Shown here in pieces: positions 15,393 through 22,344 of a stretch of DNA of 22,344 nucleotides. Within the stretch, counting starts at the first letter, position 1; each line of letters opens with the position of its first letter. Source of the stretch: DAOSWM01 sp035380045 (GTDB taxonomy: Bacteria > Bacteroidota > Bacteroidia > Bacteroidales > Tenuifilaceae); the NCBI GenBank assembly GCA_035380045.1, contig DAOSWM010000050.1:1-22344 (forward strand). The letters are read 5' to 3'. The position numbers and the translations under genes were made by a program. Below the pieces are notes generated by a model that ran no database searches, was not told the origin of the DNA, and worked only from the letters and a program-made list of their open reading frames with translations.

Positions 15393-15584
15393 CTATTCTT
15401 CCTTCTGCTGAAGCTGCTGGATGTAGATGGCTTTTTTTACGGTTTCGCGCTTTTGAATAGAAGGCTTTACAAAAGCTTGACGTGAACGAAGCTCTTTCAT
15501 AATGCCTGTTTTTTCAAACTTCCGCTTGAATTTTTTTAGCGCTCTCTCAATGTTTTCGCCCTCTTTTATGGGAATAATGATCAT
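15393..15584 (-). CDS. rpsU: 30S ribosomal protein S21 (bS21)
   Basis: A 63-residue basic protein of the bS21 family. The N-terminus MIIIPIKEGENIERALKKFK and the following FEKTGIMKELRSRQAFVKPS block are typical, and the tail is Gln/Lys/Glu-rich. bS21 sits at the 30S platform near the 3' end of 16S rRNA. In Bacteroidota it is known, together with bS18 and bS6, to cover the anti-Shine-Dalgarno, which explains the scarcity of Shine-Dalgarno sites in this phylum. A good promoter lies 27 bp upstream and a strong terminator follows, so it can be made as a separate short transcript. No Shine-Dalgarno is visible before its own start codon. Confidence 0.96.
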   Translation of the reverse strand: MIIIPIKEGENIERALKKFKRKFEKTGIMKELRSRQAFVKPSIQKRETVKKAIYIQQLQQKEE

Positions 15585-15610
15585 ATCAATTCGTTTTTAT
15601 AAATGAGCTG

Positions 15611-15642
15611 CAAAAATATAGCTTATCTAATTTATATCCAAA
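15611..15642 (-). promoter_or_regulatory. Bacteroidota-type promoter for rpsU
   Basis: On the minus strand TTTG (15639-15642) is followed by 20 bases and TATTTTTG (15611-15618), a full match to TTTG-N19/20-TAnnTTTG. The expected transcript start near 15604 leaves a leader of about 20 bases before the rpsU ATG. Confidence 0.8.
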
Positions 15643-15731
15643 CAAAAAATTAAAAATGTTTCTTCAATGTTCATTTTAGTGCTAATGATATGTTATTCCT
15701 TGAGAACGAACTATTAATATCCAGGTTAATT

Positions 15732-17468
15732 TTAAAAAAACGAATCGTACTCTACGTGGATTAATGCATTTTTAAGAATAAATGGTTGTCCTGCTCCTCT
15801 TCCTAGTGCGGACGAAACACTCAACGCTCCGCCTCCTGTATTAATGCTTAGTCCAAAACCTGTACCAAACAATAAATCGCCAGGTATTTCATCCGATTGA
15901 TGATTAGAAACTACAGCGAAGTCGAAAAATGAGAAAATCGAAAACGTTTTCCCAAACAAAAAACGCAGCTCATTCTCCATTAATACAAACTGGTTCGTTA
16001 AAATCGATTCTTCCCTAAAGCCTCTTAACATATTGCTTCCCCCAAGCCTATACAACTCGTTATCGAAGAGGGTTGCTATTTCATTCTCATTGTAAGCCAC
16101 TCCCTTTGCAGCCATTCTAATTCCATTTCGCATTAAAACAATACTTTTGTATAAGCTGTACGAAACATTTGCAAGCGCTTGAATTTCGATAAAAGCCGAA
16201 CGATTATCCTCTTCATTATTCAATACTACTCGCTGTCCTGCCGCAATTGCAGCACCAAACTCCATCCCTTTCGAGAAACGTTTTCTCAAAGGCTTACTAC
16301 TGAAATCATAAGAGAAACCAAGCATGTTCGTTCTAAAGCTACTTAAAGCCAAATCGGAAGCCTCTGAGATTTTAACTGAAGAAATAAGATTGTAGTTAAG
16401 GGAGAACTTGGCGTTCTCGCTGGAGTGAAAGCCAATCGAAACGATGGGATTTAGGGTTAAGAAGGATGTGTCCCGCTTTATCATTGAAAAGTAACCATCA
16501 AAAGCCATATTGGTACCCCACAAATAAGGCCAATTAGCTTCCACCTGTAACTTTTGCGATAAATTTCCAGAGGCATTCCATTGAAAAGAAAGTGTTTCCG
16601 CGTTTCGTAGTGAATTAATAAGCTTAAGGTTTAAGTTTCCGGTAAACATAATCCCCCCACTCGAGTTTGAACGAGGTCCGAATCCAATTATTCCGGAAAA
16701 CCTATTTGCATTTCGTTTGTTTAGGTACGTATACACACGGGCTTTACCGGGGATGAATTCCACCTGGGAAGGACGAATTAATGAGACAAATGGCAGCAGG
16801 CTCAATCGTTCATCAATGCTCATTGCGTTTTTCTCGGAAAATGTAGCTCCTTGTTTACAGCCAAGATATGATTGCAAGAAACGATTAGAAACCTTTAGTT
16901 CTCCCTTTATATATAAGGTATCGAAAAAAAATTTGGGTCCTTCATACACATCCACTTCAACATTCACTTGATTTTCAACAATATTTGTGCCACTAAAAGT
17001 AATCCTTGCAAATGGATACCCATTGTTTTCGAAGAACGAGAGGGAACTATTAATTGCCCTAGTAAAATCTTCAATACGAATAGGTTTACCTTGTAATTTA
17101 CAAATACCAAGTCCTTGATTGTTATTAAATAGGTCAGTCTCTGAACATATGTTTAAGTAAACCCAGCGATAAAGTTCCCCTTTTTTGCCATAGGCAACTA
17201 CAGAATCAGTATAAAATGAAACTGAATCGATATGAGCATCCAGATAGCCTTCACTTTTCAACTGACACAACTCTTTTTCAACACGGTACTTTGTAAAAAC
17301 CGAATCCACTTCTTTACTTATAAATAATACCAATGGCTCCTTTTGATCTGAGAACACCATATAACAAGTAGTACTTTGTGAAAATAAAGTAATTTGCAAG
17401 AAGCATAAAGCTAATAGTGCCGTCAATCGAGGGGTAAACACATAAGTAAAATGCCAGAAACTTCGCAT
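15732..17468 (-). CDS. Omp85/BamA-like outer-membrane beta-barrel protein
   Basis: A 578-residue predicted outer-membrane protein. A hydrophobic signal-type N-terminus (about residues 14-31) is followed by a periplasmic part of about 220 residues. This includes a POTRA-like unit at about 182-250 with FFDTLYIKGEL and a preceding unit with an FFENNGYPFARI segment. The region from about 255 to the end alternates like beta strands and carries LRGF at 481-484 within RLGGSNMLRGF, the L6-loop signature of the Omp85 superfamily. It ends in aromatic FF, as barrel proteins do. It is shorter than BamA (five POTRA domains), so it is probably a TamA-like or lineage-specific relative; the substrate is unknown. 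The frame reaches a GTG at 17492, but that codon lies inside the upstream terminator stem, so the ATG at 17468 is preferred. No promoter was found. Confidence 0.82.
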   Translation of the reverse strand: MRSFWHFTYVFTPRLTALLALCFLQITLFSQSTTCYMVFSDQKEPLVLFISKEVDSVFTKYRVEKELCQLKSEGYLDAHIDSVSFYTDSVVAYGKKGELYRWVYLNICSETDLFNNNQGLGICKLQGKPIRIEDFTRAINSSLSFFENNGYPFARITFSGTNIVENQVNVEVDVYEGPKFFFDTLYIKGELKVSNRFLQSYLGCKQGATFSEKNAMSIDERLSLLPFVSLIRPSQVEFIPGKARVYTYLNKRNANRFSGIIGFGPRSNSSGGIMFTGNLNLKLINSLRNAETLSFQWNASGNLSQKLQVEANWPYLWGTNMAFDGYFSMIKRDTSFLTLNPIVSIGFHSSENAKFSLNYNLISSVKISEASDLALSSFRTNMLGFSYDFSSKPLRKRFSKGMEFGAAIAAGQRVVLNNEEDNRSAFIEIQALANVSYSLYKSIVLMRNGIRMAAKGVAYNENEIATLFDNELYRLGGSNMLRGFREESILTNQFVLMENELRFLFGKTFSIFSFFDFAVVSNHQSDEIPGDLLFGTGFGLSINTGGGALSVSSALGRGAGQPFILKNALIHVEYDSFF

Positions 17469-17482
17469 ACTAATAACCACGT

Positions 17483-17513
17483 AAAAAAGCACCTTGGAAA
17501 TGCTCCAAGGTGC
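17483..17513 (-). terminator. Intrinsic terminator after the nitroreductase gene
   Basis: GCACCTTGGA (17489-17498) pairs perfectly with TCCAAGGTGC (17504-17513) around a five-base loop. On the minus strand six T residues follow (17483-17488). It starts 23 bases after the nitroreductase stop and ends 14 bases before the ATG of the Omp85-like gene. Confidence 0.85.
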
Positions 17514-17536
17514 TATAAATCGTTTAGTGAATAAGA

Positions 17537-18283
17537 TTAATCGTTATTCATAAATCCTTGGTTTTCTAAAACTTCAAGTAACTTTTTTGAAAACGCCAGG
17601 TTGTCCTTTTTAGTATACCTATTATCAGTAAAGATTTGAGCAAGGGTTTCCTTGCTATTCTCCTCAAGCAACTGTTTTGTAAGTGGCATCGCTTCTTTCG
17701 CCGCATATATCTGATCAATATCACCTGCTGAGTAATCCTGATAAACCTCTCTATGAATAACTGCATCAAGAGGGAGCCTGTCGGTTAAACCAGGATTCTC
17801 ATCGGGGTACCCAAGCACAACTGTTGTTACTGGAACAACCCCTCTAGGAATCTCAAGAATCTCAATTATTTTGTCGGCATTATATGTTGTTGTTCCAAGG
17901 TAGCATATTCCAAGACCCTTATCCTCAGCAGCGATACACACATTTTGCGCTACAAGAAGCGCATCAATCGCAGCAGTAAAGAATGACAGAAAGTTATCGT
18001 AGCCGGGGACCGCCTTTCGATAGAGGCACCATTTATTAAACCGGTTAAAATCGGCGCAAAAAGTTAGCACAACAGGAGCCTGGGTAACCATTGTTTGGTT
18101 GAAGTGACAAGGAGCCAATTTCCGCTTGATTTCGTCATCCTTAGTAACAATAACGCTATAAACCTGCATGTTCCCCGTTGTTGATGCCCTAATCCCTGCT
18201 TTTAGAATTTCATCGAGAACTGAGTCCTCAATGGGGTTGGTTCTATACTTCCTGATTGATTTATGATTATAAATAGCGTTCAT
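17537..18283 (-). CDS. Nitroreductase-family NAD(P)H:FMN oxidoreductase
   Basis: A 248-residue nitroreductase-fold flavoprotein of the NfsA/NfrA-like group. These enzymes bind FMN and pass electrons from NAD(P)H to nitro compounds, quinones or free flavin. The N-terminal FMN-binding segment HKSIRKYRTNPI (about residues 7-18) and RASTTGNMQVYSVIVT (about 32-47) are present. The GLGICYLGTTTYN block (about 123-135) and PRGVVPVTTVVLGYPDENP follow and are characteristic of this subfamily. The C-terminal extension of about 60 residues is charged and helical. No signal peptide is seen, so it is cytoplasmic. The physiological substrate cannot be read from sequence. It is transcribed away from the siaC-like gene, and a strong terminator follows it. 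Confidence 0.9.
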   Translation of the reverse strand: MNAIYNHKSIRKYRTNPIEDSVLDEILKAGIRASTTGNMQVYSVIVTKDDEIKRKLAPCHFNQTMVTQAPVVLTFCADFNRFNKWCLYRKAVPGYDNFLSFFTAAIDALLVAQNVCIAAEDKGLGICYLGTTTYNADKIIEILEIPRGVVPVTTVVLGYPDENPGLTDRLPLDAVIHREVYQDYSAGDIDQIYAAKEAMPLTKQLLEENSKETLAQIFTDNRYTKKDNLAFSKKLLEVLENQGFMNND

Positions 18284-18720
18284 AGGAAAAGATGTTATTC
18301 AGTTTTGGTAATTTTACAATTTACAAAGGAACAAACTTTAGAAAAAAATTCGTTCCATAATCGTAGTGTTTAATAACAGAGAGATGAAAGAGCGACAAAA
18401 GCAGAAGCTGCCTTAACAGGCAGCTTCTTTCCCAAACACACGAAATGTAAACCTAACATAACCAATCTGAACACACAAAGGCATTAAGCGAAAGACCCTT
18501 TAGTTCAAATCTTTGGCAAGATACAAAAAAAAAATTGAAGATGTACGACCACATGAATAGTAAGAATAAAAATTTGAAGAGGTTTTATTTTAAAACACAT
18601 TCTTAATGTTAATCAACTTAATAAATCTATTCAAACCTACTCAATAACTCTTTGTCAAATGTTTCTTTACATCACAATAAAAAAAGATTACTTTTACACA
18701 TGTCTTTTCGATTAACAAAC
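18284..18720. other. 437-bp divergent intergenic region without a recognised gene
   Basis: This spacer separates the minus-strand nitroreductase gene from the plus-strand SiaC-family gene and must hold both promoters. No protein gene of convincing length was found. It contains one strong hairpin (18403-18428) and long A- and T-runs, including a ten-base A-run near 18525. A weak promoter-like pair for the SiaC-family gene, TTTA (18666-18669), 19 bases, TACTTTTA (18689-18696), is visible. No clear TAnnTTTG box was found for the nitroreductase gene. Confidence 0.6.
18403..18428. terminator. Terminator-like hairpin in the divergent spacer, orientation unclear
   Basis: AGAAGCTGCC (18403-18412) pairs perfectly with GGCAGCTTCT (18419-18428) around TTAACA. 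The plus strand continues TTCCC and the minus strand GCTTTTG, so neither side has a clean U-tract. Because it stands more than 100 bases from either flanking gene start, it may end a small non-coding transcript. Confidence 0.5.
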
Positions 18721-19116
18721 ATGAAAGCACTAAAAATTGAAGGAGCAATAGATACTCCAGAAATATATTTTGATCCCGCAACCAATATTTTCTCCATATC
18801 TGGAATTTCACATCCCGAGAATGCGAAGGAATTTTACAATTTGATTCTCAACTGGCTCGATGAGTTCTACGAAGAGAGCAAGGGTGATGAACCTTCGAAA
18901 ATAATCGTTGACTTCAACTTCAAGTACATTAACTCAGCCTCCTACAAATATTTACGTGAGGTTATGAAGCGAATTTCAAATTTCCGTAACAATGGCATTA
19001 ACGTTGAGGTAATTTGGAATTACCATGAAGAAGATGAGGATTTACTCAACGAAGGAATGGTTCTCTTTGAACTTCCAGAAATAAATTTACCCTACCGTTG
19101 TATCCCCTACTCCTAA
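18721..19116 (+). CDS. SiaC-family (DUF1987) regulatory phosphoprotein
   Basis: A 131-residue protein recognised as DUF1987/SiaC by its start MKALKIEGAIDTPEIYFDP and by SGISHPENAKEFYNLIL (about residues 28-43). In Pseudomonas aeruginosa SiaC is switched by a kinase (SiaB) and a PP2C phosphatase (SiaA) and, when unphosphorylated, activates a diguanylate cyclase. It has a small SpoIIAA/STAS-like fold. The segment DFNFKYINSASYKYLREV (64-81) covers the region of the phosphorylated residue; Ser72 and Ser74 are candidates. The frame extends to a TTG at 18652, but homology starts at the ATG at 18721. No kinase, phosphatase or GGDEF gene adjoins it here. It ends 45 bp before the radical SAM gene, possibly one transcript. 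Confidence 0.85.
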   Translation: MKALKIEGAIDTPEIYFDPATNIFSISGISHPENAKEFYNLILNWLDEFYEESKGDEPSKIIVDFNFKYINSASYKYLREVMKRISNFRNNGINVEVIWNYHEEDEDLLNEGMVLFELPEINLPYRCIPYS

Positions 19117-19161
19117 AACTACCCTTTTCATTTTAACTTATATAGTTAGGTCAGCTACAAT

Positions 19162-20097
19162 ATGGCCATCGACATCACGCAAAAAATTACATCCAGACTT
19201 GAGCAGTGCGATTTGTGCCCTAGGAGATGTCACGTAAATCGTCTTCAAAACAAGCTCGGTTTTTGTTCAACAGCTACCAAACCTATAGTAGCATCGGTAT
19301 TTCATCATTTTGGAGAAGAACCCATTATCTCTGGTGACGAGGGAGTTTGCAATGTATTCTTTGCACACTGTAATCTATCCTGCATTTACTGCCAAAACCA
19401 TCAAATTAGCAACAACTGGTTGTTACACAAGAGTTGGATGAACGATTACGATACTATCGTAAAAAAAATTACAGCAATTCTGAAAAAAGGGGTAAATCGG
19501 TTAGGCTTCGTTTCTCCAACCCACCAAGTTGCGCAGATGCTTGAAATTATTTCTCGCGTTCACAAGGAAGGTTATAATCCAACAATAATATACAACACAA
19601 ACGCATACGACAATCCCGAAATCATACAAATGATTGGGGGGATAGTACACGTGTACCTACCTGATATAAAGTATTTCTCCAACAAACTCGCTCTTAAATA
19701 CAGTAATGCGCCTGAATACTGGCCTCACGCCGTAGCTGCTTTGAAAGAAATGCTTTGGCAAAAGGGAACTTCACTATATCTTGATGACAGAGGATATATA
19801 ACCTCTGGGGTGCTTGTTCGCCATTTAGTGCTTCCTGGTCATTCAGATGATAGCATAAAAATTTTCAAAAAGATTGCGGATAGTTTATCACTAGATATCA
19901 ATATTTCACTCATGTCGCAGTATTTTCCTTCATCTCAAGTTGGGCTGAGCAGTAATCTTTCGAGAAAAATAACAATTGAAGAGTATAATACTGTTACAAA
20001 CAAACTAGTTGATCTTGGTTTTTATAGAATTTGGCTGCAAGAGCTCGATAGTTCAAATCACTATAGACCGGATTTTTCAAAACAGAACCCATTTTAG
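19162..20097 (+). CDS. PflA/PflX-like radical SAM protein
   Basis: A 311-residue radical SAM protein of the uncharacterised PflX (COG1313) group, related to pyruvate formate-lyase activating enzymes. The SAM-cleaving iron-sulfur motif CxxxCxxC is Cys70, Cys74 and Cys77 (HCNLSCIYCQNHQIS). A second cysteine set near the N-terminus, Cys16, Cys19, Cys23 and Cys35 (CDLCPRRC and GFC), could hold another metal or cluster. The remainder forms the expected barrel, with VRHLVLPGHSDDSIKIF (about 224-240) and a MSQYFPS segment. No pyruvate formate-lyase or other glycyl-radical enzyme gene is nearby, so the substrate is unknown. It follows the SiaC-family gene by 45 bp and precedes the lipoprotein gene by 152 bp. 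Confidence 0.88.
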   Translation: MAIDITQKITSRLEQCDLCPRRCHVNRLQNKLGFCSTATKPIVASVFHHFGEEPIISGDEGVCNVFFAHCNLSCIYCQNHQISNNWLLHKSWMNDYDTIVKKITAILKKGVNRLGFVSPTHQVAQMLEIISRVHKEGYNPTIIYNTNAYDNPEIIQMIGGIVHVYLPDIKYFSNKLALKYSNAPEYWPHAVAALKEMLWQKGTSLYLDDRGYITSGVLVRHLVLPGHSDDSIKIFKKIADSLSLDINISLMSQYFPSSQVGLSSNLSRKITIEEYNTVTNKLVDLGFYRIWLQELDSSNHYRPDFSKQNPF

Positions 20098-20135
20098 CTA
20101 AATATAGCAATTTCTTATCTTTCTCATTATCTTTT

Positions 20136-20202
20136 ACTTACAAAGTTCGACAAAAAAAATATGCATGAGAATCAAATATTTATTATGAAACGTTTTGTAA
20201 GT
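20136..20202. repeat. Inverted repeat upstream of the SPOR lipoprotein gene
   Basis: ACTTACAAA (20136-20144) is the exact reverse complement of TTTGTAAGT (20194-20202), with partly matching T- and A-rich flanks and a 49-base spacer. It lies in the 152-bp gap before the lipoprotein gene. It could be a regulator site or a loose hairpin, but chance in AT-rich DNA is also possible. Confidence 0.35.
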
Positions 20203-20249
20203 GAAAAAAAAATAATGAAATTTGGTTTAGAAATTAATACATTGTAACC

Positions 20250-20717
20250 ATGAGAAAAATACTCATTCCCATTCTGTTAGTAGCATTTACCTTTTCAGGA
20301 TGCAGTCTGTTTAACGGATCAAAAAAAGACAAAGCAGCCGACACGTTAGCTGTTTGGGAAGCCAAGCAAGATAGCATTAAAAAGGTACAAATGCTTAAAG
20401 CAAAGAAAATTGAAGAAGCAAGGCGTGCAAGAGAAAATGCCATACAGGACTCTCTGAACCGAATTAAAGAGATGGAAGCACGAAACCGTTTTCATGTAAT
20501 AATTGGCAGTTTTAAAGTACCAGCAAACGCTGATGACTACCAGAAACAAGTTGCTAGCACTGGATTCCAGAATCCAAAAATTATTGAATCGCCCAATGGG
20601 TATAAAATGGTTTCGGTTGGCGCATTTGAAACATACTCTAAAGCAACAAACGAAATCCTGAGAATTAACAGAACAAAAGAGGAACCTATTGAGCTTTGGG
20701 TTTACGAAGCGAGATAG
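20250..20717 (+). CDS. SPOR-domain lipoprotein
   Basis: A 155-residue envelope protein. A signal peptide (residues 1-17) ends in the lipobox FSGC, so Cys18 should be lipidated after cleavage. Residues of about 28-78 are charged, with repeated Lys/Glu/Ala/Arg, and look like a helical or coiled-coil stalk. Residues of about 79-155 form a SPOR domain (FHVIIGSFKVPANADDYQKQ, then GYKMVSVGAFETYSKA), which binds denuded peptidoglycan glycan strands and often targets proteins to the division site. This indicates a periplasm-facing role in cell wall or division, inferred from the domains. A plus-strand terminator lies about 70 bases downstream. A 28-codon frame ends two bases before its start. Confidence 0.88.
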   Translation: MRKILIPILLVAFTFSGCSLFNGSKKDKAADTLAVWEAKQDSIKKVQMLKAKKIEEARRARENAIQDSLNRIKEMEARNRFHVIIGSFKVPANADDYQKQVASTGFQNPKIIESPNGYKMVSVGAFETYSKATNEILRINRTKEEPIELWVYEAR

Positions 20718-20785
20718 TTTAAACAAAACTAGTAATAAGTTACTCCTTTTTGTGTAAAAACATTGAGGGAATAAAGGATATCCGC

Positions 20786-20811
20786 AAAAAAAGAGCATTC
20801 GCTCTTTTTTT
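20786..20811 (+). terminator. Intrinsic terminator after the SPOR lipoprotein gene
   Basis: AAAAAAAGAGC (786-796 of this block, i.e. 20786-20796) pairs with GCTCTTTTTTT (20801-20811) around an ATTC loop. The stem runs into seven T residues on the plus strand, and an equally long A-run precedes it, so it could work in both directions. Confidence 0.8.
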
Positions 20812-20846
20812 GTTTGTGTAAAATGCATTTTTATTGCTCGAAAAAT

Positions 20847-20854
20847 TAACTTTG
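20847..20854 (+). promoter_or_regulatory. -7 box of a likely promoter for the MFS gene
   Basis: TAACTTTG is an exact TAnnTTTG match in the gap between the lipoprotein terminator and the transporter start. No clean TTTG box lies 19-21 bases upstream. The expected start near 20861 leaves a leader of about 50 bases. Confidence 0.5.
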
Positions 20855-20913
20855 TCATCGCAAATTTCATCAAGTATAATGCATCATAATTTATAACTTT
20901 CAAAACAACAACA

Positions 20914-22317
20914 ATGACAAATAATGTAAAAACCCTACTGAGTGAATCTAAGGCTGCAAGATGGATTACCTTAATACTCATTTCGCTCACAATGTTTTTT
21001 GCCTACTTCTTTGTAGATGTGGCAGCTCCCCTTCAAAAACTTCTTGAAACTAACTACAAGTGGTCACCTGAAGTATTCGGGATGCTTGGTGGTTCTGAAT
21101 TCTTCCTTAATGTTTTTGCAGGATTCTTAATTCTATCAGGTATTATTCTTGATAAAATGGGAATTCGTTTTACAATGATTACTTCAGGGCTCACAATGGT
21201 TATTGGGGGTGGTCTTAAGTTTTTTGCGTTAACTGATGCATTTGCTGCAACAGGTTTTGCATCATGGCTAAATTCTTTTGCAACATCGGTTCCTGCCTCT
21301 GCAAAGTTGGCTTTCTTTGGTTTTGCAATCTTTGGGGTTGGCGTTGAAATGGCTGGAATTACCGTTTCGAAAACTATTGTTAAGTGGTTCAGAGGCAAAG
21401 AAATGGCATTGGCAATGGGGTTAGAAATGGCATTGGCTCGGCTTGGGGTTTTTGCAGTATTTCAACTTAGCCCAGTATTTGCAGAAAAGGGAGGCGTTTC
21501 TAACTCCGTTTTCTGGGGTCTAGCATTTCTTTGTGTAGGATTTTTAACGTTCTTCATCTACACATTTATGGATAAAGCCCTCGATAAAGAGGTAAACACG
21601 AGCCATGTATCCGATGAACCAAGTGAAGAGTTTAAAATCTCAGATATTTGGGTTATACTCACTAACCCTGGATTTCTAGCAATTGCTGGTTTATGCGTAC
21701 TTTTTTATTCCGCAATTTTCCCATTCCAGAAGTTTGCGACCGATATGTTAGCGTCTAAACTTGATGTTGATATAAAAACCGCTTCACAATACGTTTCCTA
21801 CTTCCCTATTGGAGCAATGATACTTACACCGCCTATAGGCTTTTTCCTTGACAAAAAAGGATTTGGTGCCAGCATGATGATGTATGGTGCAATTTTGCTA
21901 ATGATTTCGCACTTAATTTTTGCTCTCGTACCATCGGAATCATTCACTGTACCAGTAGCTCTTGGCACTATTGTAATTCTTGGAGTAGCATTTTCTCTCG
22001 TTCCTGCCTCAATGTGGCCATCTCTTCCAAAGGTTGTTGAAGATAGATACCTCGGTTCAGCATACGGTTTGACATTCTGGATTCAAAACATGGGGTTACT
22101 AGGAGTACCGATACTAATTGGCTGGGCGCTTTCAGCATCTAACCCTGGTATTTCTGAGCAAATACTTGCAGGTGTTGAGGGAGTTAAATATAACTACACA
22201 GTACCTGAACTTATTTTTGCTGGCTTTGGTGCCCTTGCATTTATTCTTAGCTTTTACCTTAAATACATTGACCGCAAAAAAGGTTACGGGCTAGAACTAC
22301 CAAACAAACAAGACTAG
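20914..22317 (+). CDS. Major facilitator superfamily transporter (MFSD1-like)
   Basis: A 467-residue inner-membrane transporter with about 12 hydrophobic segments in two halves, split by a charged loop at about residues 219-243. The MFS motif between segments 2 and 3, GIILDKMGIRF (76-86), is present, and a second copy, GFFLDKKGFG (309-318), marks the C-terminal half. The segment VKWFRGKEMALAMGLEMALARLG (about 156-178, shown here only in outline) resembles the MFSD1-like and oxalate/nitrate-type branches. The substrate cannot be assigned. In animals MFSD1 exports dipeptides from lysosomes, but carrying that function over is speculative. It stands alone between the lipoprotein terminator and the window end. 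The last bases (22324 onward) may begin a terminator that is cut off. Confidence 0.88.
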   Translation: MTNNVKTLLSESKAARWITLILISLTMFFAYFFVDVAAPLQKLLETNYKWSPEVFGMLGGSEFFLNVFAGFLILSGIILDKMGIRFTMITSGLTMVIGGGLKFFALTDAFAATGFASWLNSFATSVPASAKLAFFGFAIFGVGVEMAGITVSKTIVKWFRGKEMALAMGLEMALARLGVFAVFQLSPVFAEKGGVSNSVFWGLAFLCVGFLTFFIYTFMDKALDKEVNTSHVSDEPSEEFKISDIWVILTNPGFLAIAGLCVLFYSAIFPFQKFATDMLASKLDVDIKTASQYVSYFPIGAMILTPPIGFFLDKKGFGASMMMYGAILLMISHLIFALVPSESFTVPVALGTIVILGVAFSLVPASMWPSLPKVVEDRYLGSAYGLTFWIQNMGLLGVPILIGWALSASNPGISEQILAGVEGVKYNYTVPELIFAGFGALAFILSFYLKYIDRKKGYGLELPNKQD

Positions 22318-22344
22318 AAGTACAAATAAAAAAAAGACCGGGAT

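Noticed and set aside
17469..17492. GTG start adding eight residues to the Omp85-like protein
   Set aside because: The GTG lies inside the stem of the upstream terminator; ATG at 17468 gives a normal signal sequence.
18384..18416. Ten-residue frame MKERQKQKLP before the spacer hairpin
   Set aside because: Too short and overlapping the stem; no start signal or regulatory codon pattern.
18652..18720. TTG start adding 23 residues to the SiaC-family protein
   Set aside because: Homology begins at MKALKIEG, and the extension overlaps the likely promoter region.
20346..20990. 214-codon open frame on the minus strand
   Set aside because: It is antisense to the lipoprotein gene and its terminator, is Phe/Cys-rich without family resemblance, and overlaps the MFS start.

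Overview
This window comes from a member of the Bacteroidota, probably in or near the Bacteroidales/Marinilabiliales; the exact order cannot be fixed by eye. The evidence is a DUF3467 gene directly after rpoC, promoters of the form TTTG-N19/20-TAnnTTTG, an almost complete lack of Shine-Dalgarno sequences, U73 on several tRNAs, and AT-rich spacers. Most of it is a conserved core information-processing locus, not an accessory island.

Layout. (1) 1-435, + strand: C-terminal end of a CstA-type peptide/pyruvate transporter, converging on (2) the long minus-strand block. Read in the direction of transcription, this block is rpsU (bS21), xerC, hpf, tRNA-Thr(TGT), tRNA-Tyr(GTA), tRNA-Gly(TCC), tRNA-Thr(GGT), tuf, tRNA-Trp(CCA), secE, nusG, rplK, rplA, rplJ, rplL, rpoB, rpoC and a DUF3467 gene. 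Hairpins with U-tracts follow rpsU, hpf, rplL and rpoC, and further hairpins close the block beside cstA. (3) Upstream of rpsU, also on the minus strand, are a nitroreductase-family flavoprotein gene and an Omp85/BamA-like outer-membrane protein gene. (4) A 437-bp divergent spacer with one strong hairpin separates these from plus-strand genes: a SiaC-family (DUF1987) regulator, a PflA/PflX-like radical SAM protein, a SPOR-domain lipoprotein and an MFS transporter.

How it works together. The central block makes elongation factor Tu with five tRNAs, the SecE translocon subunit, the NusG transcription factor, the ribosomal stalk and L1/L11 proteins, and the two large RNA polymerase subunits. The terminator-like hairpin between rplL and rpoB is placed to lower polymerase expression relative to the stalk proteins, as in Escherichia coli. 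The tRNA-tuf order and anticodons match E. coli thrU-tyrU-glyT-thrT-tufB.

The most interesting local signal is a perfect AGGAGG in front of hpf, the only strong Shine-Dalgarno I find before any gene in the window. Bacteroidota ribosomes normally hide their anti-Shine-Dalgarno with bS21, bS18 and bS6, and the bS21 gene lies two genes upstream. This suggests, as inference, that the hibernation factor could be preferentially translated by ribosomes lacking bS21. I saw no CRISPR array, insertion sequence, prophage or defence system.
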